A stretch of DNA of 64,000 bases from DASUAS01 sp963756895 (GTDB taxonomy: Bacteria; Actinomycetota; Acidimicrobiia; IMCC26256; DASPTH01), in assembly GCA_963756895.1 (NCBI GenBank), contig CAVWPI010000010.1, positions 1-64,000 of the forward strand, in the 5' to 3' direction. The notes below the pieces were generated by a model. It did no database searches, was not told where the DNA came from, and saw only the letters and a list, made by a program, of their open reading frames with translations. The position numbers were made by a program, and so were the translations under genes. The first letter of the stretch is position 1; every line of letters begins with the position of its first letter. Positions 49,989-59,092 of the stretch are shown piece after piece.

Positions 49989-51104
49989 TCACGAGGCCGG
50001 CGTCGAGGCGCGGGCCTCGGCCAACCGCCGACGCACGCGGTACGACGGATCGTCGGGCGCGAGCTGCTCGGCGCGGGTGAACGCGTCGGCCGCCGCGACG
50101 TCGTCACCGAGCGCGAAGCGAACCAGGCCGAGGAGCCCCCACGCCCACTCGCCGAAGACGCGTTCGTCGTACGACACTCCGGTGGCGATGATGGCGTCGT
50201 CCCCGAGGTCGACCAGCCAGTCGAGCGGTTCGAGTGCGTCGCGGGGTCGACCGGTGGCGAACGCGAGTCGGGCTGCCGCGAGCTCGAGCGTCGGCGTGCG
50301 CGAGAACTGCTCACGCGCTTCGGCGACGAGCACCTCCAGCTCGTTGTCGATGACGCCGTTGGCGAGCAGGTGGTGCACGAGGTCGACATAGAGCAGCCGG
50401 TCGTCGGGATCGACCACATCGCGCACGCGCGCCTGCGCGATGCCCCGCTTCCACGTGTCGACCGCCCGTTCGCCGTCACCCGAGGCCTGATAGATCCGGG
50501 CCAGGTGGTCGTAGACGAACGGTCGGTCGGGGTCGTGGGCGATCTCGGCGACGAGCAGGGGCTCGGCGCGCACCCGCTCGTCGGACCGAGCGCCGTCGTC
50601 ACCGAGGCGGTGGATGGTGAAGGGGTCGAAGGTCTCGATCTCGAGCGCCGCGGCGTGCGCGGCGGCATCGATCGCCGGTGCGACGGTCTCGTGGATCCGA
50701 CCGACGAAGCGGATGTCGGGGCGGTTGCGCCACAGGCGGTACTGCCGGAACGGTGTCCACCCCGGCCGGGGGACGAACCGCACCTGCAACGCGACGTACG
50801 GGTCGGCGCGGGCGAGGAACTCGCGCGCTCCGCCCAAGTCACCGCGCACCACTTCGTCGGCGTCGACGGTGAGGACCCAATCGCCGGTCGCGAGGTCGAG
50901 GCCGCGGTTGCGCGGGGCGGCGAAGTCTCCCTGCCACGGCTCGTGCGCCACCACCGCGCCGTGCTGCTCCGCGACCGCCAGCGTGCGCTCGATGGACCCC
51001 GTGTCGACGACCACGATCTCGTCGACGAGGCCCGTCAGCGAGGTCAAGCAGGCGTCGAGGGAGTCGGCTTCTTCGTTGACGATGATGGCGGCCGAAAGCG
51101 ACAC
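49989..51104 (-). CDS. glycosyltransferase family 2 protein with helical TPR-like region
   Basis: The 371-aa protein starts SLSAAIIVNEEADSLDACLTSL, followed by EIVVVDTGSIERT and DWVLTVDADEVV, the GT2/GT-A nucleotide-sugar loop and DxD motif. The remaining 200 residues are helical, with repeats like PFVYDHLARIYQASGDGERAVDTW that resemble tetratricopeptide units. Members transfer sugar from a nucleotide donor in the cytosol. The start is GTG with TACGAT 8 nt upstream. It converges on the SDR gene. Confidence 0.87.
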   Translation of the reverse strand: MSLSAAIIVNEEADSLDACLTSLTGLVDEIVVVDTGSIERTLAVAEQHGAVVAHEPWQGDFAAPRNRGLDLATGDWVLTVDADEVVRGDLGGAREFLARADPYVALQVRFVPRPGWTPFRQYRLWRNRPDIRFVGRIHETVAPAIDAAAHAAALEIETFDPFTIHRLGDDGARSDERVRAEPLLVAEIAHDPDRPFVYDHLARIYQASGDGERAVDTWKRGIAQARVRDVVDPDDRLLYVDLVHHLLANGVIDNELEVLVAEAREQFSRTPTLELAAARLAFATGRPRDALEPLDWLVDLGDDAIIATGVSYDERVFGEWAWGLLGLVRFALGDDVAAADAFTRAEQLAPDDPSYRVRRRLAEARASTPAS

Positions 51105-51154
51105 CGCATCGGATCGTACTCGCCTGCGCGCGTGGCGGCAGGTCCCCGGGCGGG

Positions 51155-53573
51155 TCAGCCGGCGACGGGCGGCGTGGTCTCCAGGATGCCGGCTGCGAGC
51201 AGGCGGTCGATCTCCTGGTCGTCCCGTCCGAGCAGCCCCCGGGCGATGGTGCGGGTGTGCTCCCCCAGCTCGGGAGCCTGGTGGACGTCGGGTCCCTCCA
51301 TGTGCTCGCCGCGGAACGCGGCGCCGTCGAGCCAGAGCGGACCGACCCCCGGTTGGTCGATCTTCACCGCGAAGCCGCGCGCCGCGAACTGCGGGTCGCT
51401 CACCTGTTCCGCGCCCGTGAGCATGGGCGCGCCCGGGACCCCTTCGCGCTGGCAGCTCGCGGCGACGTCGTCCTTCGTGCGGGAGACGGTCCACTCGCCG
51501 ATGCGCTCGTCGAGCTCGTCGGCGCGCCGCGGCGACCCTCGGCGGTCGCGAGGTCGGCGTCGCCCGCCCACGCCGGATTGCCCATCGCCGCGACCAGTCC
51601 CTGCCAGTCGGCATCGTCGCGGCACGTGATCGCCGCCCACTGCTCCTCGCCCGCGCAGCGGTAGAGACCCCACGGCGCGCCGACCTCGCTGCGGTTGCCC
51701 ATCGGGACGACCGAGCCCGCGGTCACGCTCTCGGCGGCGATGAGGTCGCCGAGCATGCCGACCACGGTCTCGACCTGCGCCACCTCGACGTGCACCCCGT
51801 GGTTCACGCCCCGCGCGCGCGCCCGACCAGTGCTGCCAGTGACGACACCGCGCCCAAGCAGCCGGCCACGTGGTCGGGGTAGATCGACGTCGATCCCGCA
51901 GGCGCATCGGTGTCGGCGTAGTTCCAGAGGTGCACGAGACCACCGGGCGGTTGGGTGCTCGGGCCGTAGCCCCGCCACCACGACCACGCGCCGTGCGAGC
52001 CCATCAACTGGCTCGACACCATCACCAGGTCGGGGTTCACCGCCTGCAACGCGTCGAAGCCGATGCCGAGCTTGTCCATCGTGCCGGTCGAGTTGTTCTC
52101 GACCACGAGGTCGCTGCGTGCGGCCAGCTCGTGCAGGATCGCGACGCCCTCGGGCGTCTTCGCGTTCACACCGAAGCCGAGCTTGCTGCGACTCGACGAC
52201 GCGAACGAGGGGTTGGTCTCCCCCCCGAGCTGGAGGCGCATGAAGTCGGTGTAGGTGCGGGACTCGATCTTCATCACCTCCGCGCCGTACTCGGCGAAGC
52301 GGCGGCCGACCTCCACCCCGACCGCACCGTGACCGAAGTCCATGACCCGCAGGCCCGCGAGCGGGAGCCCTCCGAGTGGTCGTCCGTCGACCGCGGCGCG
52401 CGTCGGCTCGGCGTCGCCACGAGATGCACCGAGGTCGGCGAACACCGCGTCGGTGTGCTCCCCCACCGCCGGCGGTGGAGCGTCGGGGCCCGCGCGCACG
52501 CCGTCGACCTCGAAGAAGCCCGACGGGATGGGCGCGGTGACGCCAGGCGCCACCTCGCGCTCCACGAGGGTCTGGCGCGAACGGAAGTGCTCGTTGGTGA
52601 TGATGTCGGAGGGGGTCAGCGCGGGCGTGCACACGATGCCGCGCTTCTGCGCCTCCTCCGACACCTCCTCCATGCTCATGGTGGCGAAGTGCGCCTCGAA
52701 CAGCGGGTTGAGCACGGTGTCGGCGATCTCGCGGCGCGCCATGAACCCGTCGAACGCCGGGTCCTGCAGGTAGTCGGGTTCGCCCAGCCACTCGCGCATC
52801 GCGTGCCACTGGCGGACGCTGAGGATGATCAGCCGCACGTAGCCGCCCTTGCAGGCGAAGATCGGGTAGATCGGTCCGTTGCCGAAGCGCACTTCACCGG
52901 CGGGGAACCCGGCTTCGATGCGCGCGGTCGCGTTGGGCAGCGCCCAGTCGGCGATCTGCGCGATGGCCTCGTTGGTCGCCACCTCGACGAATTGACCGGC
53001 ACCGGTCTGCTCGCGCTGGTAGAGCGCGCACAACAGGCCGAACGCGCTCGTGACCGATGCGGCATCGTCGACCAGGTGGCCGGGCGGGAAGATGGGGGTG
53101 CGCTCGGGCACGCCGGCCTTGAACGCGATCCCGCCGGTGGCAGACAGCGTCGCGCTGGTCGCGACCCAGTCGGCGTACGGACCGTCGAGTCCGTACGGCG
53201 TGAGCGCGCCGACCACGAGGTGAGGATGGCGGGCCGCGAGGTCGCGGGTGTCGAGACCAGGCGCGAGCTCGACCTGCGACGTGACCAGGACGTCGGCGTG
53301 CGCGAGCAGATCGTGGAAGCGTCCGACGTCGGCGGCATCGTCGGTGCCGGCGAGGTCGAGCACCACGCTGCGCTTGCCCGCGTTGCGCACCGCGAACGCC
53401 AACGACACGCCGTTGCGCACGGGTGCCAGGCGGCGCGACGGCGAGCCACCCGGCGGCTCGACCTTGACGACGTCGGCGCCGAGGTCACCGAGCAGGCGGG
53501 CGGTCAGCTCCCCGCGTTCGACGGTGCAGTCGACCACGCGCAGGCCGGACAAGGGCAGTGCTTGTTCGCTCAT
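51155..53573 (-). CDS. two-domain CaiB/BaiF family CoA-transferase (two one-base deletions)
   Basis: From ATG 53573 the first unit reads LSGLRVVDCTVERGELTARLL and the second starts LAGLRVMDFGHGAVGVEVGRRFAEYG near residue 400. The frame then breaks near 51817-51830, within a GC-rich repeat, and again near 51530-51538. Pieces GVNHGVHVEVAQVETVVGML and DELDERIGEWTVSRTKDDVA continue the family C-terminus to the end at 51155. Adding one base at each point gives 806 aa. Neither unit has the usual catalytic Asp (WVATSATLSATGG and WRGYGPSTQPPGG at that position). Confidence 0.83.
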
Positions 53574-53617
53574 CGGGGGCATCTCACCACAACCCGGCCG
53601 GGCCGCGCGCAACCGGC

Positions 53618-54166
53618 CTAGTGGTGGTCCTCGGTCGCGGCAGTGAGGGTGAGGGTGGGGGCCGGGTGCTCGGGTTCCGGTGCGCCCTTCACGGTCTGCT
53701 GGATCCAGCTGACGACCGCACCGTTGTCATATGTCTGGACGGCCTTGAACGTGAGCTTGTTGGGCTTGGTCGGCAACGGGCCGGCCGACACGGTGAACAG
53801 GTCGAACTGACCGGGCGCGAGCCCTCCCGCGGTGGCGGTCCAGGTGATCTTCGACACCGCCTCGGTGATCTCGCCGTCGTCGGTCACCACCGGCTTGGCC
53901 AACGTCGTCTTCTCGACCGCCGCCTCCCAGCCCGCCATCGGCTGGTAGCTCACGAACGCGATCGGGTACTTCGCGGGGAACGTGACCTCGACCTTCACCG
54001 TGTTGGCGTCCTGCTCCTCGTTGGGCACGTTGAAGCTCAAGACCTGGAACCCGCCCTTCGGCGCGCTCGACGGGGTGACGCTCACGTGCGCGGCGGCGGG
54101 CAACGTGCCCAACGCCACCAGTCCCGTGACCAGCGCGGCGAGCGATGCCAGACGGATCTTCTTCAC
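53618..54166 (-). CDS. YcnI-like copper-associated exported protein (DUF1775)
   Basis: The 182-aa protein has a signal peptide (MKKIRLASLAALVTGLVALG) with a likely cut after Ala26. The mature protein would then start HVSVTPSSAPKGG, whose N-terminal His is the copper-binding His of YcnI. FNVPNEEQDANTVKVEVTFP and GWEAAVEKTTL are family strands. The C-terminus ends TAATEDHH, adding two His but no clear membrane anchor. Copper handling or electron-transfer support is inferred. No other copper genes are adjacent. Confidence 0.87.
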   Translation of the reverse strand: MKKIRLASLAALVTGLVALGTLPAAAHVSVTPSSAPKGGFQVLSFNVPNEEQDANTVKVEVTFPAKYPIAFVSYQPMAGWEAAVEKTTLAKPVVTDDGEITEAVSKITWTATAGGLAPGQFDLFTVSAGPLPTKPNKLTFKAVQTYDNGAVVSWIQQTVKGAPEPEHPAPTLTLTAATEDHH

Positions 54167-54229
54167 GGATGTCCACCCCTCTTGCGGTCGATGTCGAGGA
54201 TGAGTCGGCCGGAGGCGCGGAAAAGTTCC

Positions 54230-54550
54230 CTAGTGCCGGAGGGTGAGGAGACGGCCCGATTCGGCGACGTCGAACACCTGACGGATCGAGGCCGCCGGCG
54301 ACTTCACCGTGAGCGCGATCCCGTGCTCCTCCGCGAAGCGCCACGCTTCCACCAGCACCGCGACGCACGACGAGTCCACCAGCGCGAGGTCGTCCATGTG
54401 GATCGCGATCGTCGCCGGGTGCTCCTTCGCCAACGTGAGGAGCTGGTTGCGGAACTGCCCTGCCGAGCGCCGGTCCATCTCGCCGATCACCTCGATGTCG
54501 ACGTCACCCGCATGACGGGCGATGGAACAGGAGAACACCGTCTGCGCCAT
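54230..54550 (-). CDS. STAS domain protein (anti-sigma factor antagonist-like)
   Basis: The 106-aa protein has the STAS fold: VDIEVIGEMDRRSAGQFRNQL, then IAIHMDDLALVDSSCVAVLVEAWRF, where Ser60/61 in DSS is the usual phosphorylation site (DSSG in SpoIIAA; Cys follows here). Such proteins bind anti-sigma kinases. No kinase or sigma factor is encoded beside it. The start is ATG 54548-54550; the preceding region is GC-rich, without a clear -10. Confidence 0.88.
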   Translation of the reverse strand: MAQTVFSCSIARHAGDVDIEVIGEMDRRSAGQFRNQLLTLAKEHPATIAIHMDDLALVDSSCVAVLVEAWRFAEEHGIALTVKSPAASIRQVFDVAESGRLLTLRH

Positions 54551-54696
54551 GTCGAGGCCCCCTGACCGATGCGTTCCCCACGCCCGGGGACCGCGCACGA
54601 GCTGGTCAACGGCGCGCGGCGCCCGTTCCTTGACGGTTTCCCCCGGGACCGGCGGCCACGTGTGACCGACGACACCGGGCGTGCTGGACTCGGGGC

Positions 54697-55287
54697 ATGG
54701 ACGGCGAGCAGCCCGGCATCCGGCGAGTCCCATTGAGTCCCGAGCGCTACGACGACCGGTGGCAGGCACTGGCCGCGACCGGCGCCGATGTGCACGGCGA
54801 AGCCGGCCTCGTCACCGCGCTGGTCGGACCCCCAAGCCGGGTGCTCGATGCGGGATGCGGCACCGGGCGGGTCGCCATCGAGCTCGCCCGGCGGGGTCAC
54901 GAGACCGTCGGGATCGATGTCGATCCGGCGCTGCTCGACCGGGCGAGGGCCAAGGCGCCCGATCTCGCCTGGGAACTGGGCGACCTCGCCACGCTCCCCG
55001 ACACGACCGCACCCGGCCCCTTCGCCGCCGCGGTGCTCGCCGGCAACGTCATGATCTTCGTCGCCCCGCGCACCGAGGCCGCGGTCCTCGCCAACGTCTC
55101 GGCTCGCCTCGCACCCGGCGGCCTGGTGATCGCGGGCTTCCAGCTCACCGGTCGGTTGGCGCTGGCGGACTACGACGACATCGCGGTTGCGGCCGGTCTC
55201 GTGGCGGTCGAGCGGTTCGCGACCTGGGACCGACAGCCGTTCGTCGCCGGCGGCGACTACGTGGTGACGGTCGACTCGAAGCGGTAG
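54697..55287 (+). CDS. SAM-dependent class I methyltransferase
   Basis: The 196-aa protein has motif I VLDAGCGTGRV (residues 49-59), then ETVGIDVDPALLDRARAKAP and FAAAVLAGNVMIFV, typical of class I methyltransferases or small-molecule SAM-binding proteins. The N-terminal SPERYDDRWQAL precedes the Rossmann core. The substrate is unknown. The last 31 bp overlap the convergent kdpE gene. Confidence 0.87.
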   Translation: MDGEQPGIRRVPLSPERYDDRWQALAATGADVHGEAGLVTALVGPPSRVLDAGCGTGRVAIELARRGHETVGIDVDPALLDRARAKAPDLAWELGDLATLPDTTAPGPFAAAVLAGNVMIFVAPRTEAAVLANVSARLAPGGLVIAGFQLTGRLALADYDDIAVAAGLVAVERFATWDRQPFVAGGDYVVTVDSKR

Positions 55288-55943
55288 CCCATCCCGGGCT
55301 CGGTGTGGAAGTAGCGCGGCCGGCTGGGCTCGGGCTCCAGCTTGCGGCGGACGTTCGCCATGTGGACGCGCAAGTACGCGGTCTCGTCGTGGTACTCGGG
55401 GCCCCACACCTCTTGGAGCAACTGGCGCTGGGAGACGAGTTTGCCCTCGTTGCGCACGAGGACCTCCACCATGTGCCACTCCGTCGGCGTGAGCCGCACC
55501 TCCTCGTCGCCCCGATGCACGCGCTTGGCGCTCAGATCGATGGTGAAGTCGGGGGTGGTGACGACCGGCGCCTCCTCGGCGGGTGCGGCGCGCCGGAGCG
55601 CGGCGCGCAACCGGGCCAGGAGCTCATCCATGCCGAACGGCTTCGTCACGTAGTCGTCCGCGCCCGCGTCGAGCGCAGCGACCTTGTCGGGTTCGCCGTC
55701 GCGCACGGACAGCACGACGATGGGAACCGTGCTCCAACCGCGCAGACCCCTGATCACGTCGACACCGTCGATACCCGGGAGACCGAGGTCGAGGATCACG
55801 ACGTCGGGGTGGTGGCTGGCGGCCAGCGTGAGCGCGTGCTCCCCGTCGGGCGCAAGGTCGACCTCGTACCCGCGGGCGCGGAGGTTGATCCCGAGCGCGC
55901 GCAGGATCTGCGGCTCGTCGTCGACCACCAGCACGCGGGTCAT
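55257..55943 (-). CDS. kdpE: KdpE-type OmpR family response regulator
   Basis: The 228-aa protein has a receiver domain (VLVVDDEPQ, phospho-acceptor Asp52 in VVILDLGLPG, TKPFG lysine) and a C-terminal winged helix with LTPTEWHMVEVLVRNEG and TAYLRVHMANVRRKLE. KdpE is phosphorylated by KdpD and activates the kdp transport genes. The start ATG overlaps the kdpD stop by 4 bp. OmpR-type proteins bind tandem repeats about 11 bp apart, which fits the TCAAGA repeats upstream of the operon at 63.2-63.3 kb. Confidence 0.94.
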   Translation of the reverse strand: MTRVLVVDDEPQILRALGINLRARGYEVDLAPDGEHALTLAASHHPDVVILDLGLPGIDGVDVIRGLRGWSTVPIVVLSVRDGEPDKVAALDAGADDYVTKPFGMDELLARLRAALRRAAPAEEAPVVTTPDFTIDLSAKRVHRGDEEVRLTPTEWHMVEVLVRNEGKLVSQRQLLQEVWGPEYHDETAYLRVHMANVRRKLEPEPSRPRYFHTEPGMGYRFESTVTT

Positions 55944-58451
55944 GCGGCATCCAGGCTGATCACCATCGTGACTCCGCCCCCGGGCGTGTCCTCCACCGCG
56001 ATCCGGCCGCCCATCGCCTCGACGAAGCCGCGAGCCACCGCCAGCCCGAGGCCGACGCCGCTGCCGTTCGACCGGTCGCCCATTCGCTGGAACGGCCTGA
56101 ACACGTCGTCGCGCCGCGCCATCGGGATTCCCGGACCTCGGTCCACCACCTGCAGCTCGACACGGTGCTGAGCCACACATGCCTCGATCCGGACGCGCGC
56201 GGTGGCCGGCGACCACGCGGATCGCGTTCTCGACCACGTTGGCGATGGCGCGCTCGAGCAACGCGGCGTCGGCGCGCACACGCGGGAGCGTCTCGTCGAC
56301 CCCGACGTCGACCCGATCGGCATGCGTCAACCCGGCGATGGCGATGGGCAGCACCTCGTCGAGACCGACGTCGCGCATCACGAGCTGCAGCGCACCGGTC
56401 TGCAACCGGCTCATGTCGAGCAGGTTGCCGACGAGGTGGTTGAGACGGTCGGTGCCTTCGTCGATGGTCTCGAGCAGCTCACGCGTCGCCCCCGGCGTGA
56501 AGTCGACGTCACGTTGCAGGAGGCTCGTGACCGACGCCTTGATCGACGAGAGAGGTGTCCGCAGGTCGTGGGAAACCGCCGCGAGCAGCGCGGTACGCAG
56601 CTCGTTCGCCTCGGCCAGGCCCTCGGCGCGCTCGGCGTCGGCGCGCAGTTCGCGCTGCTGCACCGCGATCGCCACCTGGCCTGCGAACGACCTGAGCACC
56701 TCGCGGTCGTCGTCACTCAGCGTCTCACCCGACAGGACCAGCACCTCGGAACCGTGCAACGGCACCACGACGTCGGCGTCGTCGGGGCGCGTCGGCGCGG
56801 CGTCCCCAGCCGCCGCGAGCACCGTCCACGTGTCGTCGGGCTGCTCACCGAGCACCGCGACCTGCCGGGCGTCGAACGCCACCTGGAGCTGGCCGACGAG
56901 CTGCGGGAGCGGGTCCTCCGACGCGGAGAGGGTCCCGCTCAGCGCGGCGAGGGTCTCGGCCTCGGCCCGCGCCCGCGCCGCGTCGGCGGTCCGACGCGAC
57001 GCGGTGGCCACGAGGAAGCTGACGACGCCCCCCACGAGCAGAAAGATCACCAGCGCGACCAGGTTCTCGCCCTTGGAGATCGTGAACTCGTAGTACGGCG
57101 GCGTGAAGAACCAGTTCGCGAGGAGGAAGCCCGTGAGCGCGCACACGAATGCAGGCACGAACCCGCCCAGCGCCGCGACCACCACCACGACCAACAGGAA
57201 CATCAAGAGGTCGCTCGGTAACGAGAGTGCGTCGCGCACATTCGACAGCACGAGCGTGAGGAGCGGCGGTGCGAAGATCGCCAACGTCCATGCGATGATC
57301 CGACGACGCGGCGACAACGCAGCTCCGCGAGGCCGTCGGCGAGCCACCTCGACCGCCTCGCGTTCCTCGTCGTCGCGTTCGGGGTCGGACGAGATCACGT
57401 GCACGTCGATGTCGCCCGATGCCCGAAGCACGTTGTTGATCACCGAGCCGCGGAGCAGGTGGGTCCAGCGCGATTGTCGGCTGGCACCGAGCACGATCTG
57501 CGTCGCGTTCTCGGCCCGAGCGAACTGCACCAGCGTGCCCGCCGGGTCGGCGCTGGCCAATTCGTGGTACTCCCCGCCGAGCTCCTGCAGGAGCGCGCGC
57601 TGCAGGCCGAGCGCGTCACCCGCGGTGCCGCGCAAGCCGTCCGCGGAGCGCACGTGGACGCCGAGCAGCTGGCTGCGGGCACGCGCGGCCATGCGCGCCG
57701 CCCGGCGGATCACGTCGTCGCCGCCCGGCGCGCCCGTGATCGCGACGACCACACGTTCACGGGTCTCCCACGGACGCGCGATCCCGTGTGTCTCGCGGTA
57801 CACGGAGAGCGCTTCGTCGACCCGATCCGCGACCCACATCAGCGCGAGCTCCCGCAGCGCGCCAAGGTTGCCCTCGCGGAAGTAGTTGGCCAGCGACGCA
57901 TCGACCTTCTCGGCCGGATAGATGTTGCCATGTGCCATCCGCCGCCGCAGCGCTTGCGGCGTCATGTCGACGATCTCGATCTGATCGGCCGCCCGAACCA
58001 CGGAATCGGGGATCGTCTCGCGTTGCTTGATGCCCGTGATCTCCTCGACCACATCGTTCATCGACTCGAGGTGCTGCACGTTCACGGTCGAGATCACGTC
58101 GATCCCGGCCTCGAGGATCTCCTCGACGTCCTGCCAGCGCTTCTCGTTGCGCGAGCCGGGCACGTTGGTGTGCGCGAGCTCGTCGACCAACGCGACCTCC
58201 GGCTTGCGCGCGATCACCGCGTCGACGTCCATCTCCTCGAACTGCGCGCCGCGGTGGCTCATCACGCGCCGGGCGATGACCTCCAGATCACCGATCTGGG
58301 CCTGGGTGTTCGGTCGCCCGTGGGTCTCGACGAACCCGACGACGACATCGGTGCCTCGACTGTCGCGCCGACGGCCCTCGTTGAGCATGGCGAACGTCTT
58401 GCCCACGCCGGGCGCGGCGCCGAGGTAGATGCGGAGCGTCCCTCGCGCCAT
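55940..58451 (-). CDS. kdpD: KdpD sensor histidine kinase (one +1 frameshift)
   Basis: Domains in order: KdpD N-terminal domain with Walker A GAAPGVGKT (11-19) and VDELAHTNVPGSRNEKRWQD; a USP-like domain (VVVAITGAPGGDDVIRRAARM); four helices of DUF4118 (LLMFLLVVVVVAALGGFV onward); a GAF-like part; HisKA with His628 in SHDLRTPLSS; HATPase with NVVENAIR and GSGVGLGLAVARG. Between NAIR and the rest one extra base near 56214-56220 breaks the frame (the joined reading is WSPATARVRIEA). Corrected length is 836 aa. It senses K+ need. TAGGCT 6 nt before the ATG suggests a promoter of its own. Confidence 0.91.
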
Positions 58452-58457
58452 GACCCG

Positions 58458-58463
58458 AGCCTA
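58458..58463 (-). promoter_or_regulatory. -10 box (TAGGCT) before kdpD
   Basis: On the minus strand TAGGCT is followed by 6 nt and ATG 58451. It lies inside the 17-bp gap after kdpC and could start a leaderless kdpDE transcript apart from the transport genes. Confidence 0.45.
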
Positions 58464-58468
58464 CGGTG

Positions 58469-59092
58469 TCACTTCGAGGCCGACAGTTGGTCGAGCGCCC
58501 GGTTGAGCGCGAGCACGTTGACCGTCTGCTCGCCGAGGACGCCCAGCGTGCGATCCGACGTGTTGTCGTCGATCGCGCGTCGCACCGACCCAACGCTGAG
58601 GCCGCGTTCGCGTGCGACGCGTGCCGCCTGCAGCCGGGCGTTTGCCACCGAGATGTCGGGGTCGAGGCCAGATGCCGACGCGGTGACCGCGTCGACGGGG
58701 ACCTCGACGCCGGCTGCGAGACCGTTGAGCTCTCGGTACGCGATCACCCGGTCGACCACCAGCTTCAGGAAGTCGGGATTGGTCGGGCCGAAGTTCGAGC
58801 CGCTGCTGTAGGTCGGGTCGTAGCCCCCCTTCGTGTCACCGGACGCCCCGAGGGCCGCCGACGGCCGTGACTGGAAGTACTTCTCGATCGGCGTACCTTT
58901 CGCGTCGGTGAAGGACTGGCCGATCAGCGACGACCCGATCTTCTGGCCGTGCTGCTCCACGATCGAGCCTTCGGCCTTCTCGTGGAAGGCGAGCTGTCCG
59001 ATGGCGGTGATCGCGAGCGGGAACACGAGCCCGAAGAGCACGGTGAACACCACCATCGCGATGACGGCTGGGACGAGTTGGCGACGCATCAC
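58469..59092 (-). CDS. kdpC: K+-transporting ATPase subunit KdpC
   Basis: The 207-aa protein has one N-terminal membrane helix (VIAMVVFTVLFGLVFPLAITAIGQL) and the KdpC signature segments GSSLIGQSFTDAKG, YFQSRPSAA, SGSNFGPTNPDFL, VTASASGLDPDISVANARLQ and LGVLGEQTVNVLALNRAL. KdpC is periplasm-facing and stabilises ATP binding by KdpB. The start overlaps the kdpB stop by 4 bp. Confidence 0.95.
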   Translation of the reverse strand: MMRRQLVPAVIAMVVFTVLFGLVFPLAITAIGQLAFHEKAEGSIVEQHGQKIGSSLIGQSFTDAKGTPIEKYFQSRPSAALGASGDTKGGYDPTYSSGSNFGPTNPDFLKLVVDRVIAYRELNGLAAGVEVPVDAVTASASGLDPDISVANARLQAARVARERGLSVGSVRRAIDDNTSDRTLGVLGEQTVNVLALNRALDQLSASK

